From Streptomyces sp. MMG1533 (lineage in GTDB: Bacteria > Actinomycetota > Actinomycetes > Streptomycetales > Streptomycetaceae): 64,000 bases of DNA. Positions 54,499 through 63,806 of the stretch are shown here, piece after piece. Location: positions 1 to 64,000 of the forward strand of contig NZ_LGDG01000167.1 in NCBI RefSeq assembly GCF_001279775.1, read 5' to 3'. Within the stretch, counting starts at the first letter, position 1; each line of letters starts with the position of its first letter. The translations under genes were made by a program, and so were the position numbers. The notes below the pieces were generated by a model. That model did not search any database, was not told the origin of the DNA, and saw nothing but the letters and a program-made list of their open reading frames with translations.

Positions 54499-55200
54499 GT
54501 GAACGAGGCCGTCGAGCCGCCCCCGGTAGCGGGTGACACGTCTGTTCCTGCCGAGCCGGTATCCGCCGAGGACGGCCAACTCGCCGTGGTACTCGCCAGG
54601 CTGCGCGAACTTCGGCAGCAGCTTCCGGCCGAAGCCCGCGCGAAGCTATACCCTCTGCTGGATTCCAACCGGATCAGCCACGACACCGGCCTCACGCCGG
54701 AACGAGTGACAGAGCTCCTCGACGGCGCGAGCCCCGAACAACAGGCTACGAAGGAAGCCGTACAGACTCGCTTCCTGCGACGCCTGACCTTCCTGCGCGA
54801 GACCCGGCTCAAGCAGCCGGTGACCCGCAGGCTCAGCGGCCGGACACCGAGGCCCTACACCTATGGGGAGATCGCCCGCGGCGCGCAGATCAGCCGGCAG
54901 ACGGTCCACTACATCTTCACCGAGGGCCGCCAGGCGAGCCCGGAGACCATCGCCCGGATCGAGCGGTTCTTCGGGGCGCTTCCCGGCTTCTGCTCCTACA
55001 CCGAGAGCGAGGCCCTCGTCGCATCCCTGCGCCCGATCGTGCGCGAACTGACCTTCCTCAACAAGGTCACCGACGCCCTCGCCCACGGCGTGACCAGGGT
55101 AGCGGCGCGCAGCACCGAGGAACTCGGCCAGGACACCGATGCGATGGACGGCATCCTGGCTGCGGTCATCGCCGCACGCCGCCAGGAGGAGCCCGGCTGA
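54499..55200 (+). CDS. Helix-turn-helix (XRE-like) regulator
   Basis: The 233-residue protein has an N-terminal helical part, then an HTH segment YTYGEIARGAQISRQTVHYI followed by EGRQASPETIARIERFFGAL, and a C-terminal helical tail. Such Streptomyces XRE-like proteins often lie near ImmA/IrrE-like peptidases and DUF6545 proteins, which occur here 5-6 kb downstream. It starts with GTG; an AT-richer leader with a likely promoter precedes it. Confidence 0.72.
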   Translation: MNEAVEPPPVAGDTSVPAEPVSAEDGQLAVVLARLRELRQQLPAEARAKLYPLLDSNRISHDTGLTPERVTELLDGASPEQQATKEAVQTRFLRRLTFLRETRLKQPVTRRLSGRTPRPYTYGEIARGAQISRQTVHYIFTEGRQASPETIARIERFFGALPGFCSYTESEALVASLRPIVRELTFLNKVTDALAHGVTRVAARSTEELGQDTDAMDGILAAVIAARRQEEPG

Positions 55201-55329
55201 GTTGGCCCACCGGTATGCAGCCGGGCCGTGAACGCCCTCGTGGTTCCACCCCCATCAGCAGACGAACACGGCAATGGGTGTCGACGACCTGCCCGCCCTG
55301 CCAAGTGGCGCAATGTGGTCATCGTCAAC

Positions 55330-55980
55330 GACCGGGAGATTCCCCGGCGCTACTTCCTGTTGGCCGGCGCCCCGGTGTGTTCGTTCTCTTCGGCAGCGGC
55401 TTCGGCGGCTTCGGCGGCATCATCTGGGCGAACTGGTCCAGCGCTCGGGGAGACTCCCGCACTGACGAGGGGGTCGCCGATCTCGTCGCCCTCGCGCGCC
55501 AGTGGGAGTGGACGTACAAGGCGCAGGACGCGGCTGGTGTCGACCGCTATGAGGGCGTCGTTCCCTTCCTGGACGTGTCGTCGGGGCTGAGTCCCTGGGA
55601 CGACATGGAGGGCCGTCTTCGGGGCTGCAGCATCCGCTGCTTCGAGTACCGCGATGAGAAGACCGTGCGGTCGGCGGGGTCGAATCGCTCTCGTACGAAG
55701 GCGATGTACTACTCCGTCTTCTCGGTCATCACCCGGCCCACCATCCCCTGTGCCGTGATCCGAGATCCGCGATCCGGGCGACCTCGGCGGAGACTCCGCC
55801 GACCACGAGCTGAAGAAGTTCCTGAGTGCCGCCCCCTCCGGGCCGAGGGCACTCCCCTCCGCTTCGACAGCGGTGAGCTGATCACTTGGTTCGAGGGCCG
55901 CTTGCGCTCGGAGGGCGTGCAGCTGAAGCTCAACTACCTTTGCGAGGTCCTCGACCACGCGTCGGCGTCGGTGGGGAAAT
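55330..55980 (+). pseudogene. Broken gene for a hypothetical membrane-associated protein
   Basis: Segments of one protein lie in alternating frames: GFGGIIWANWSSARGDSRTD, VADLVALARQWEWTYKAQDA, then DSADHELKKFLSAAPSG in a second frame, then FDSGELITWFEGRLRSEGVQ and LKLNYLCEVLDHA back in the first. At least two frameshifts are needed (near 55755-55775 and 55850-55863). The family is unknown; it resembles DUF3137-type membrane proteins. Confidence 0.55.
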
Positions 55981-56287
55981 GGCCATTCTCGCCGCCAATC
56001 TCGGAGGCACGGTCACAGCGCTGTTCGAGGTGCCGCCGGCGGACTCGGAGGCCGACCCGGCGGACACTTTTGCGGCTCCTGGCCAGGAGGCGCGACAGTT
56101 CGGCGAACAGGTCGGCCGAGTCGTCCAGTTCGGTGAGGATTCCGTACGGGGAGGGAGTCCATGTCCCTCCGGTCCCGTACTGATCGACCAGGGCTGTGCA
56201 CGACGAGAGTAACTCCGTCAGCGCGCCACGGAGTTCGCCGATGTCATCTTCGGTGTAGTCGTCCTCGGTCAGCTTCACCTGCGTCAT
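55934..56287 (-). CDS. Small hypothetical protein
   Basis: The 117-codon frame has an acidic, well-formed first 70 residues (TQVKLTEDDYTEDDIGELRG, TWTPSPYGILTELDDSADLF). The last 45 residues are Arg-rich and less gene-like, and they overlap the broken plus-strand gene, so the 3' part may be foreign. No family is recognised. Confidence 0.4.
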   Translation of the reverse strand: MTQVKLTEDDYTEDDIGELRGALTELLSSCTALVDQYGTGGTWTPSPYGILTELDDSADLFAELSRLLARSRKSVRRVGLRVRRRHLEQRCDRASEIGGENGHFPTDADAWSRTSQR

Positions 56288-56481
56288 GAGACTCGCCCGC
56301 CATGGGGGGCGGACGTGGCGGTGAACGCCAAGGCGGGGCTCGTGGCACGCAGTCCTCCCGACCGTGGTCCCCAGCCCAGATCTCGTCCTGCTGTGCTGCC
56401 CGGTGTCTGAACTTCGTAGCAGGCTGACGTCTTCCGCATATGGTCCTCCATCGTTGGGGCGCCGGGGTCCATGTCGAGGCC

Positions 56482-56588
56482 CTGGCGCTCGGAGTCGGTC
56501 GAACAATGCCTCGGGCGCGCGTCCTTGGGCAGCCCCGGGGCGGTTCGAGCCGGTGAGATCGCAGGTTCAGATCCTGCTGGAGCGCCAG
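56482..56588. other. tRNA-like 3' element bounded by a 9-bp inverted repeat
   Basis: GCAGGTTCAGATCCTGC (56561-56577) looks like a T arm with a near-canonical loop and is followed by TGGAGCGCCA. The arms CTGGCGCTC (56482-56490) and GAGCGCCAG (56580-56588) pair perfectly. The distance between them is too long, and D and anticodon arms are not convincing, so this is not a working tRNA. It may be a worn tRNA or attachment site. Confidence 0.25.
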
Positions 56589-56633
56589 CCAAAGTGTCAA
56601 TGATCGTGGACAGTTTGGCTTGGAGTGGGGATC

Positions 56634-56843
56634 ATGCGTATGAAGATCATTGCAGTCGTCGGATGCACGCTCGTGCTGACCAGGCTGGAGTACGAGCTGC
56701 GGCGCAGCACCGTCGAGATGGCTCACGCGGAGGGCGAGGCAACCGCCAAGTGCCCCGGCAACCTTGCCTCGTCGAAGCCCACCAAGGCGACCTGCATCAC
56801 CACCAACAATGGTTGGGCCGCCGAGTCAGGCCCGCGGGTCTGA
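56634..56843 (+). CDS. Short secreted/lipoprotein-like ORF, DUF4333-like
   Basis: The 69-codon frame starts with an uncleaved or lipoprotein-like signal (MKIIAVVGCTLVL) and ends CPGNLASSKPTKATCITTNN, which recalls the DUF4333 domain (two conserved cysteines). It is shorter than the family and stops just before the IS5 remnant, so it was probably truncated by insertion. GGAG lies upstream of the ATG. Confidence 0.4.
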   Translation: MRMKIIAVVGCTLVLTRLEYELRRSTVEMAHAEGEATAKCPGNLASSKPTKATCITTNNGWAAESGPRV

Positions 56844-56865
56844 TGACCTGAGTCGTGGATTCGGC

Positions 56866-57253
56866 ATGAGCATGGGGTGGGGAGATCTCACGCATGAGGG
56901 GTGGGTCCGGTTGAAGCTGCATCTGCCGAAGTCTGGGCGGCGGGGCGGCCGTTGGGCCAGCCGCCGCAGGGTCATCAACGGCATCCTGTATCGACTGCGC
57001 ACCGGGGTGCCGTGGTGGGATCTGCCTGTGCTCACAGCGGTGGGGCAGCAAGGGCGGCCGCCCCGCCGGCTTCGACAAGACGATCTACAAGCGAAGGACC
57101 GAAGTCGAGCGAACGACCAACGCGTTGAAGAACGCAAGGGCCGTGGCCACGAGGTTCGACAAGCGGGCCTACGTCTTCCACGGAACAATCACCGTCGCAG
57201 CGATCCTCTTATGGCTCCGACCACGATGCTCCGGGCAGACCCTAGCCCTGTGA
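56866..57253 (+). mobile_element. IS5-family transposase remnant with internal deletion
   Basis: The N-terminal part (DLTHEGWVRLKLHLPKSGRR, VINGILYRLRTGVPWWDLP) is joined, after a loss of most of the catalytic core, to the C-terminal part in another frame (GFDKTIYKRRTEVERTTNAL, AYVFHGTITVAAILLWLRP). It cannot encode an active transposase. Its 3' end overlaps the stop of the convergent GNAT gene. Confidence 0.85.
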
Positions 57254-57784
57254 GTCCGGCTTCCAGTCCTGGACGAGGAGACCGAGCAGCACCTCGTCAA
57301 GGAACTCGCCCATCACCCAGGCCGAGGACCGCAGCACGCCCTCGCGGACGAAGCCGTTGCGCTCGGCTGAGCGCAGCATCGCGGCGTTGTCCGACAGCGT
57401 CTCGATCTGCAGCCGCTGCAAGCCGCGCACGATGAAACCGTAGTGGCACAGCACCGCGACCACGTCGGTGCCGTAGCCCTTGCCGCGAGAGGACGGCAGC
57501 AGTCCAAGGCCGATGTGTGCGGACCGGTTGTGGTTGTCGATGTCCCACAGCACCGCGGTGCCGACCAGCGTGCCGCTGTCCAACTCCACTACAGAGAACG
57601 GGACGTGCCCTTGCTCCTTGTCGTCCACCACGAGCCGCGAGTCCTTCGAGCCGGGCGTGATCGGCCGCCACGGCCGGCCTTCGGCCCGCGAGGAGTTGAC
57701 CACGTCGTCGTAGAGCTCAGCCCGCAGAATCGGGATGTCGTCCTCGTGCCGGGCCCTGAGCCCGACCGTGCTGCCTCTAAGCAT
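57242..57784 (-). CDS. GNAT-family N-acetyltransferase (RimJ/RimL type)
   Basis: The 180-residue protein has the GNAT acetyl-CoA site (IGLGLLPSSRGKGYGTDVVA), LQRLQIETLSDNAAMLRSAE, and a FVREGVLR strand typical of the RimJ/RimL/SpeG subgroup. The substrate (protein N-terminus, amine or antibiotic) is unknown. The ATG is the natural start of the fold. The interval 57785-57991 has no gene. Confidence 0.88.
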   Translation of the reverse strand: MLRGSTVGLRARHEDDIPILRAELYDDVVNSSRAEGRPWRPITPGSKDSRLVVDDKEQGHVPFSVVELDSGTLVGTAVLWDIDNHNRSAHIGLGLLPSSRGKGYGTDVVAVLCHYGFIVRGLQRLQIETLSDNAAMLRSAERNGFVREGVLRSSAWVMGEFLDEVLLGLLVQDWKPDSQG

Positions 57785-57991
57785 GCAGGCTTCCTATCCG
57801 ACCGGGTTCGCTGACGGCAAATCGACAAGGTAACTGCATCGGCACCTCCCAGGCCCCCCAGAGCCTGGAGGTGCGTCGCTGGGCCCCGGATTGATCAGAT
57901 GGAATCGGCGGGCAGTGTCTTCCCCCGCTGGAACGTTACGGACACCGTCTTCTCCGGGACCGGCCGGCATTCGCCTGTCCCGGCGCCGGCT

Positions 57992-59362
57992 TCAGCCCTC
58001 CGCGTGTGCCGCCGGGCGGTCCGACGCCTGGCGGTGCTGCACCGTCATGCGAAGAGTCCTGGGCCGCACGGTGGCCCGTGCCACCGGCTGTACGGTCTGG
58101 CCGGGCGTGAGAGTGAGCCGGACTGCCCTGACGATCGTCGCGATGGCGGTGCTGAGCTCGGTCAGCGCAAACCGGTCCCCGATGCACTTGTGCTTTCCCG
58201 CCCCGAACGGGAGGAAGGCAGGCGGGGGGCTGCTGTCCTTCCATCGGTCCGGATCGAAGCTGAGTGGGTCGGGGAACAGCTCGGGGTCGCGGTGCAGGGC
58301 GTGTTGGCAGTAGGCCAGCTCGGTGTCGGCCGGCAGCGTCCACTGGCCGAGGCGAGTCTCCTGGGTCGTGCGGCGGGTGACCAGCCAGCCCGTGTGGTGG
58401 AGTCTCAGTGCTTCCGATATGACCCGGTTCAGGTACGGCAGGCGTCCGAGGTCGTCGAGTGTCACGGGCCGATCCTCGATGACCTCCTCGAGCTCGGTCA
58501 GTACCCGTTCCTCGATGTCGGGGTGGCGGGCGAGCTCGTACAGTACCCACGACAGCACCGAGGCGGTCGTCTCCGTACCGGCTACGGCCAGGGTGAGGAT
58601 TTCGGAGCAGATCTGGTGTCCGGTCAGTGGTCGGCCGGTCTCCTCGTCCTGGGCGCGCAGCAGCATGGAGAGCATGTCCCCGGTGTCGTGCCCGGAGGCC
58701 TGCAGCTCGGCGACGGCTGTGCTGATGGTGGCGCGGACGGCCTCGCGGGCCTGGTCGAAGCGACGGTTGAACGGCAGGGGCAGGCGCTCGAACCAGTCGG
58801 GCAGCATGATCCGGGCGCCGACTCCGTTCATCACGACGGACAGGTCGCGGCGCAGTCGGCGGAAGGTCGCCTCGTCGAGGCTGCCGGAGAAGACCGTCTT
58901 GGCGAGCATGTCGAGGGAGAGCCCGACCATCGCCTCGCGTACGTCGAGGGTCTGGCCGGGCTTCCAGGTGGCGACGGTGGCGGTTGCCTCGTCGCGCATG
59001 ATGTCGACGTAGCGGGCGATGTTGGTGTGGGTGAACGCGGGCTGTAGCTGGCGGCGCTTGCGGACATGAGTCTGGCCTGCCGCGGTGACGACACTGTCGC
59101 CCAGCAGCTGGCCCATCTTCTCGAAGAAGCGGCCCTTGTCGAGGCTGGGCCCGAGGTCCACCAGCATGGTCTTGATCAGGGTGGGGTCCTGAACGATCAC
59201 TGTCCGCGTCCCGGGCTGCAGGGTGATCTCGACGAGAGGGCCGTAGGAGTCGCGGAGCGAGGCGATGAAGCCTAGGTTGTCACGCACGAGTTGGAGCGCA
59301 TGACCAAGGAGAGGAAACGATCCTCCTGCCCTAGGTATGGGGGGAGGCGCTGCGAGCGTCAC
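57992..59362 (-). CDS. Cytochrome P450
   Basis: The 456-residue full-length P450 has I-helix LAVAGTETTA, ExxR in ISEALRLHH, and the heme motif FLPFGAGKHKCIG. The N-terminal PRAGGSFPLLGHALQL resembles the pentalenene-oxygenase-like actinobacterial P450s. GGGAG lies upstream of the GTG. No terpene synthase, ferredoxin or reductase gene is nearby, so the substrate is unknown. Confidence 0.88.
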   Translation of the reverse strand: MTLAAPPPIPRAGGSFPLLGHALQLVRDNLGFIASLRDSYGPLVEITLQPGTRTVIVQDPTLIKTMLVDLGPSLDKGRFFEKMGQLLGDSVVTAAGQTHVRKRRQLQPAFTHTNIARYVDIMRDEATATVATWKPGQTLDVREAMVGLSLDMLAKTVFSGSLDEATFRRLRRDLSVVMNGVGARIMLPDWFERLPLPFNRRFDQAREAVRATISTAVAELQASGHDTGDMLSMLLRAQDEETGRPLTGHQICSEILTLAVAGTETTASVLSWVLYELARHPDIEERVLTELEEVIEDRPVTLDDLGRLPYLNRVISEALRLHHTGWLVTRRTTQETRLGQWTLPADTELAYCQHALHRDPELFPDPLSFDPDRWKDSSPPPAFLPFGAGKHKCIGDRFALTELSTAIATIVRAVRLTLTPGQTVQPVARATVRPRTLRMTVQHRQASDRPAAHAEG

Positions 59363-59582
59363 GGGGACTAGCTCCCTTCACGGCAAATCACGGGCGCATA
59401 CATCAATTCCCTTCCGAGGGCCCTCCGCAATCCGCGCCACGGGGTGTCGTACGCCACGGCTTCGCGGCTGCGACCGACCAGACTTCCGCGGGCTGCGTCC
59501 CTCGCCCACGGAACGCTATGACTGGGGTATGTGCGGACTCATGGCGAGCGTGCAGCGAAAGATGCAGCGATCAATGAGCGCC

Positions 59583-60779
59583 TCAGGCGAGGCGCTTGAG
59601 TGCCTCGGCCACGAGAGGATGGGACAAGTGCACGGCAATCCTCACCTGCCGGGCGCGCTCCAGAGCGGGAGGCGTGTCCTCGCGGGGTGCTTCGTTCGGT
59701 CCGAGGGGAGCGGGCAGTTCCGACGCATTCGAATCGTCGCGCCGCTGCCGTGCGTGATGGATCATTGCGGCTGTCTGAAGGGCTTTGACGTCCAGGCCGT
59801 TCGCATCGGGGTGGCTCCGGGCGAGGGCCGTGACGGCTTCGGCAGGGGCCGCACTCATCCAGGGCCGCAGACTGTACGTGGCGTCGAGGATCTCCGCGAG
59901 GAGGTCGGCGAGCGCGTATCGGCGATTCCACCACGTCATGCTGGGCACGGCGGAGCCATGAGCGTCGGGGGCGGTGACCGTCTCCCACAGTGCGAGCAGG
60001 GTTTCGTGGTCGGCGCGCTCGGCAGCGCGTGCGGCGAGTGCGGGTTTGGCCAGGCCGTAGCTGGCGACGAGCGCGCTGATGCTGCTGGCGACCGAGCCGA
60101 CCGCGGTCAGGAAGTCGAGGGCGTGTTCCCCGCGCGCGGCTGTGATGACGGCCGTGGCGGTGCACGCCACGTAGGCGAGGTCCAGGCCGACGGCGAGCGC
60201 GAACAGGCGCAGGCTCTCAGCGAGATCGGGACGTCCGGGCAGGGCGATGACGCCGTCCGGGCCGCGGCACTGACGCACCGTGGCGACGATCCCGACGACC
60301 AGGGCGCCGAGATACACCATCTCAAGGGCGAACGCAGCCGGCACGTGGGCGTAGGACGTGGCGAAGGACAGGGGCCGGGCCGGGCCGCTCAGGTCGGCCC
60401 ACCAGAACAGGACGGTCATCGTGGCGATCGCCAGACCGTACATGGGGGCCCACACGGCCATCGCGCGACGCAGCGCGTGCGGCGATCGCCGGCGGGGGTG
60501 CCACAGGAACGTCAGCGCGTGGGCATGACCGACGCACGCCAGAATGGCGATGCTGACCAACAGCGAGGGCAGGCTGGGGGATCCGGCCGCGGCGCCGACG
60601 AGGCGGTAGACGGCCGGTGTGGACAGCAGATAGACCACGGACGCGCACAACAGTACGGACGCGGTGATCTGGAGCGTCGTGTCACGGTCGCTGCGGGCGG
60701 CCGCGGCCTTGGCGGTACCGACGGTGAAACACACCGCGAATATGGCCAGGTTGACCGCGGTCAGCACGGCTTCGAGCAT
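59583..60779 (-). CDS. DUF6545 (MAB_1171c-like) polytopic membrane protein
   Basis: The 398-residue protein has about seven hydrophobic segments in its first 260 residues (VLTAVNLAIFAVCFTVGTAK, MAVWAPMYGLAIATMTVLFW, LEMVYLGALVVGIVATV) and a soluble C-terminal third (MTWWNRRYALADLLAEILDA). It matches the actinobacterial MAB_1171c/DUF6545 family, annotated as putative transporter without proof. It follows the ImmA/IrrE-type gene by 5 bp, so the two are probably co-expressed. Confidence 0.8.
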   Translation of the reverse strand: MLEAVLTAVNLAIFAVCFTVGTAKAAAARSDRDTTLQITASVLLCASVVYLLSTPAVYRLVGAAAGSPSLPSLLVSIAILACVGHAHALTFLWHPRRRSPHALRRAMAVWAPMYGLAIATMTVLFWWADLSGPARPLSFATSYAHVPAAFALEMVYLGALVVGIVATVRQCRGPDGVIALPGRPDLAESLRLFALAVGLDLAYVACTATAVITAARGEHALDFLTAVGSVASSISALVASYGLAKPALAARAAERADHETLLALWETVTAPDAHGSAVPSMTWWNRRYALADLLAEILDATYSLRPWMSAAPAEAVTALARSHPDANGLDVKALQTAAMIHHARQRRDDSNASELPAPLGPNEAPREDTPPALERARQVRIAVHLSHPLVAEALKRLA

Positions 60780-60784
60780 CGTCG

Positions 60785-61480
60785 TCAGATGCCCGTACGG
60801 CGGTGCGCGAACGACGAGGTGATGGCGCCGGTGCCGTCCCGGTCCTCGTCCAGCGGAATCATCTGCAGCATCTGCCGGGCGAACACCTCGGCCGGGTCGT
60901 GAGCGTGGTTGTGCTCGCCGCGCATCTTCACCGGCCTGCGCTGCGCGATCACCTCACGGACCAGCTCGGGCGACAGGGCGCCCAGCACGTCCGGAAGGTT
61001 GTCCACGTCGAACACCGAGTGGTCGCCAAAGGCCGGCTCAGCCTTCTTCGGCTGCCGAAGGCGACACCGCTCGAGCGGCCCGGTCACCGACTCCCGCCAC
61101 AGGCGGGCGAGAGGGCCGGGCCCCACGAAGTCCTCGATCAGGTGCCACAGTTCATGAAGCGTGATCAGTACGCGATGCAGCGGTTCGGCCGCGTCATTGA
61201 CGACGATGGTGTCCCGGTCCTCGCCGAAGCACGTCAGGCCCGTTGCCGGTGACGGCAGCGGGACGACCTGAATTCCGATCGGCCGACGGCGCAGACGCTC
61301 GATGTGGGCGACCATCGACTGCAGTCCCTCATCGGGGCGCAACCCCAGTCTCTTGGCGATCCGGACGACCCGCCGACGGGTCCAGCCCTTCCCGATCGCC
61401 TCGCGCAGACGGGCATGCGCGCCACCGGGCCGACGGGAGCCGGCCGCGTGGCTGGGGGAAGACGGCATGCGAATACTCAT
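60785..61480 (-). CDS. ImmA/IrrE-type putative metallopeptidase (toxin-like)
   Basis: The 231-residue protein has a zinc motif LHELWHLIEDF (HExxH) in the centre, as in ImmA/IrrE peptidases that cleave XRE-type repressors. The N-terminal part is basic and helical (AIGKGWTRRRVVRIAKRLGL). It is paired with the DUF6545 gene. The XRE-like regulator at 54499-55200 is a possible target but is not adjacent. The ATG at 61480 is one choice; another is 61467. Confidence 0.78.
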   Translation of the reverse strand: MSIRMPSSPSHAAGSRRPGGAHARLREAIGKGWTRRRVVRIAKRLGLRPDEGLQSMVAHIERLRRRPIGIQVVPLPSPATGLTCFGEDRDTIVVNDAAEPLHRVLITLHELWHLIEDFVGPGPLARLWRESVTGPLERCRLRQPKKAEPAFGDHSVFDVDNLPDVLGALSPELVREVIAQRRPVKMRGEHNHAHDPAEVFARQMLQMIPLDEDRDGTGAITSSFAHRRTGI

Positions 61481-61607
61481 GTCCGCTCAGCAGCCCACGA
61501 TCCCCGCGACGGATTGCATGAGAGCGCTTGATGAATCAACGCCCTGGCGCTCCGCACCCCGGGGGACAGAGCTGAGAATCGGCCGGTACACGCTCCCTGA
61601 TCCCCTC

Positions 61608-61643
61608 GTGGCAGGCCGTACATGAGTGGCAGGCCGTACATGA
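61608..61643. repeat. Direct tandem duplication of an 18-bp element
   Basis: GTGGCAGGCCGTACATGA occurs twice without a gap (61608-61625, 61626-61643) between the divergent ImmA/IrrE and P450 genes. It may be a paired regulator site or slippage. Confidence 0.85.
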
Positions 61644-61995
61644 ATGGTCGCTGATGTACTCACGGACAGTATCAGCGCTCGCTGACGCGCCGGCGGTGAC
61701 CAGCGAAGCTGCACCGTCGACATCAAGACAGAGTCGGTGCGCACCGATTCGGGCGGAGCCCCCACCCCCGCCCCGCCCGGTTTGCCGCAACAGGCCCTAT
61801 GTGACCGGCCGTTACCCCGGACCTCCGTCCACCATTGTTGACGGTGTTGCAGATGGTGCACCAAGATCTGGCATCGCAGAGGCCGCAGGGTGTGGCATTC
61901 CCGCGCGGACTCCCCGATACCTCCTCACGATCGCGCGCGGCCGCCGCGGTGGCCGCGCCGCCGTCGGTTCACACCTTCAGGAAAACGGTGCCGCG

Positions 61996-63402
61996 ATGAC
62001 CTACCCCCCTCATGCCCGCCATCACGACAGCGCTGCCCCTTTACCGTCCGCTGACCCCGCACCCCTCGACCCTGTCCGGCTGACCAGTGACGACATGGTG
62101 GGCGAGCTGGGCGACCTGTACGGGAACTGGCGCGCCGAGCACGGGCCGGTCGTGCCGGTCGAACTGGACGGCGGCGTCCCGGCCTGCCTGGTGATCGGGC
62201 ACCGGGCGATCCAGGACGTGTGCCGCAGCGAGGCCACCTACACCTCGGACTCCCGGCACTGGAGCGAGCTGCGCGCGGGCCGCGTGCCCGCCGACTGGCC
62301 ACTGCTACCGCAGATAGCCTTCCAGGAAGGCAACGCCCGGTTCATGAGCGGCGGGCCCCACCGTCGGCTGCGTGGTGTCGTGACGTCCGGTCTCCACCAG
62401 GTCGACCCGGCCGGTACCCGCCGCTTCGTGGAGTGGGTGGCGGACCGGCTGATCGACCGTTTCGCGCGCACCGGCCGCGCGGACGTCGTCGCCGACTACG
62501 CCGCGCCGTTGCCGCTACTGGTCATGCTGCGGCTGGTGGGGATGCCCCACGAGGCGGGCGAGAACCTGCTTCCCGCGATCTTCCGGCTGCTGGAGGGCGG
62601 CTCCGAAGCTCAGCACGCCAATACGGAGATCAACGCGCTGCTCGACCAGCTCGTGGCAGCGCGGCGTGAACTGCCCGAGCGGGACCTGGTGTCCTGGCTG
62701 ATCCACGGTCCTGTGGAAGCCGGTCCGCGGCTCAGTGATGTTGAGGTCCGCAACCTGGCATGGCTGACAGTCATGGCGGGGGCCGGCGGGACGACTGGCT
62801 GGATCGCCAACGTCATGGAGCAGTTTGTCCGCGGCGAAGACCTGCACTCGCTCTACCTGGGCGGCCGGGCCTCCATCGCGGAGATCATGAACGAAACGCA
62901 CCGGACCAACCCCGCGGTGCAGAACGTCATGGGGAGATTCCCCCTGCGGGACCTGCCGGCCGGTGAGCTGGGCAAGTACCCGATCCCGCGAGGCACGCTG
63001 CTCGTGCTGGGCCTGGCCGGCGCCAACGCCGACCCCGCGGCTACCGGCGGTGACGCAGCAGGCGCCCACCACCTCAGCAACGAGTACCACTTTGCGTTCG
63101 GCGCAGGGCCCCACGAATGCCCCTCGGCTGCGCAGCGGCTGGCACACATCATCGCCCAGAGCGCCATCGAGCGCTTCCTGGTCCGCTGCCGGGGCCCGCA
63201 ACTCGAGGACGCTCAGGCCGTGCGGTGGGGTGGGTCGGTCATCGTGCGGCAGCTGCAGAGCATGCGCGTCACTTTCACCCCCGGGGAAGCCGTGGCACGC
63301 CCTGACGCCGCCGGCACGGCGCTGGGGGACGCCTCCCGCAGCTCTCACTCCCTGTTCCCGCCTCGGATGCGCACCGCGCTGACGGCACACGGCGACCGGT
63401 GA
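61996..63402 (+). CDS. Cytochrome P450 family protein with non-canonical I-helix
   Basis: The 468-residue protein has the heme-binding FAFGAGPHECPSA (Cys kept, the usual following Gly changed), ExxR as ETHR in EIMNETHRTNP, and an I-helix VMAGAGGTTGW in which the acid of the A/G-G-x-D/E-T-T motif is Gly. This resembles P450s of Streptomyces conservon-type loci, where monooxygenase activity is in doubt. The ATG at 61996 begins the family homology. It is divergent from the ImmA/IrrE and DUF6545 genes. Confidence 0.82.
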   Translation: MTYPPHARHHDSAAPLPSADPAPLDPVRLTSDDMVGELGDLYGNWRAEHGPVVPVELDGGVPACLVIGHRAIQDVCRSEATYTSDSRHWSELRAGRVPADWPLLPQIAFQEGNARFMSGGPHRRLRGVVTSGLHQVDPAGTRRFVEWVADRLIDRFARTGRADVVADYAAPLPLLVMLRLVGMPHEAGENLLPAIFRLLEGGSEAQHANTEINALLDQLVAARRELPERDLVSWLIHGPVEAGPRLSDVEVRNLAWLTVMAGAGGTTGWIANVMEQFVRGEDLHSLYLGGRASIAEIMNETHRTNPAVQNVMGRFPLRDLPAGELGKYPIPRGTLLVLGLAGANADPAATGGDAAGAHHLSNEYHFAFGAGPHECPSAAQRLAHIIAQSAIERFLVRCRGPQLEDAQAVRWGGSVIVRQLQSMRVTFTPGEAVARPDAAGTALGDASRSSHSLFPPRMRTALTAHGDR

Positions 63403-63806
63403 CAGCGTCTCCGGCATCTGCTCCGGCATCTGCCGACGGCTACAGGTACTCGGTGGCCTCAGGTGACGGCGCCGCTGGGTCTCAGCGGCAGAGTGAGTGT
63501 GCCGGACAAGCGGGATGAAGGGCGTCCCACCCAGCCGACCGCCGTCGTCGGGCAGGTCTTCCGTGGGCGCTCAGCGCACCGGCGGCCGCTGCCCGAATCA
63601 CCGTGCCCGCCGGCACCGGTCGCCCGCGCCCCACGGACGTCGGCCCGGACAGGGACGTGGCCAGGCCCCGTCACGAAAAGGAGGGGCCGGGCCACGAACC
63701 GGCTCGCGATGCGGACTTGCTGCCGGGGGGCACTTGGCCGGTGCCGCCACGGTGCGGCCCGGGCACACTCGGAGTCTGCCTGGCCGCACCGGCACGCCGG
63801 GCACGT
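63403..63806. other. Intergenic region without a supportable gene
   Basis: The stretch lies between the ends of the convergent P450 and hypothetical genes. Only a doubled CTCCGGCATCTG near the P450 stop stands out. Confidence 0.5.

Noticed and set aside
53911..54579. A 222-codon minus-strand ORF over the 53.9-54.5 kb gap
   Set aside because: It lacks domain content and crosses the promoter and start of the plus-strand HTH gene.
56482..56588. A complete tRNA gene
   Set aside because: Only the T arm is convincing. The distance between the pairing ends is too large, and D and anticodon arms cannot be folded.
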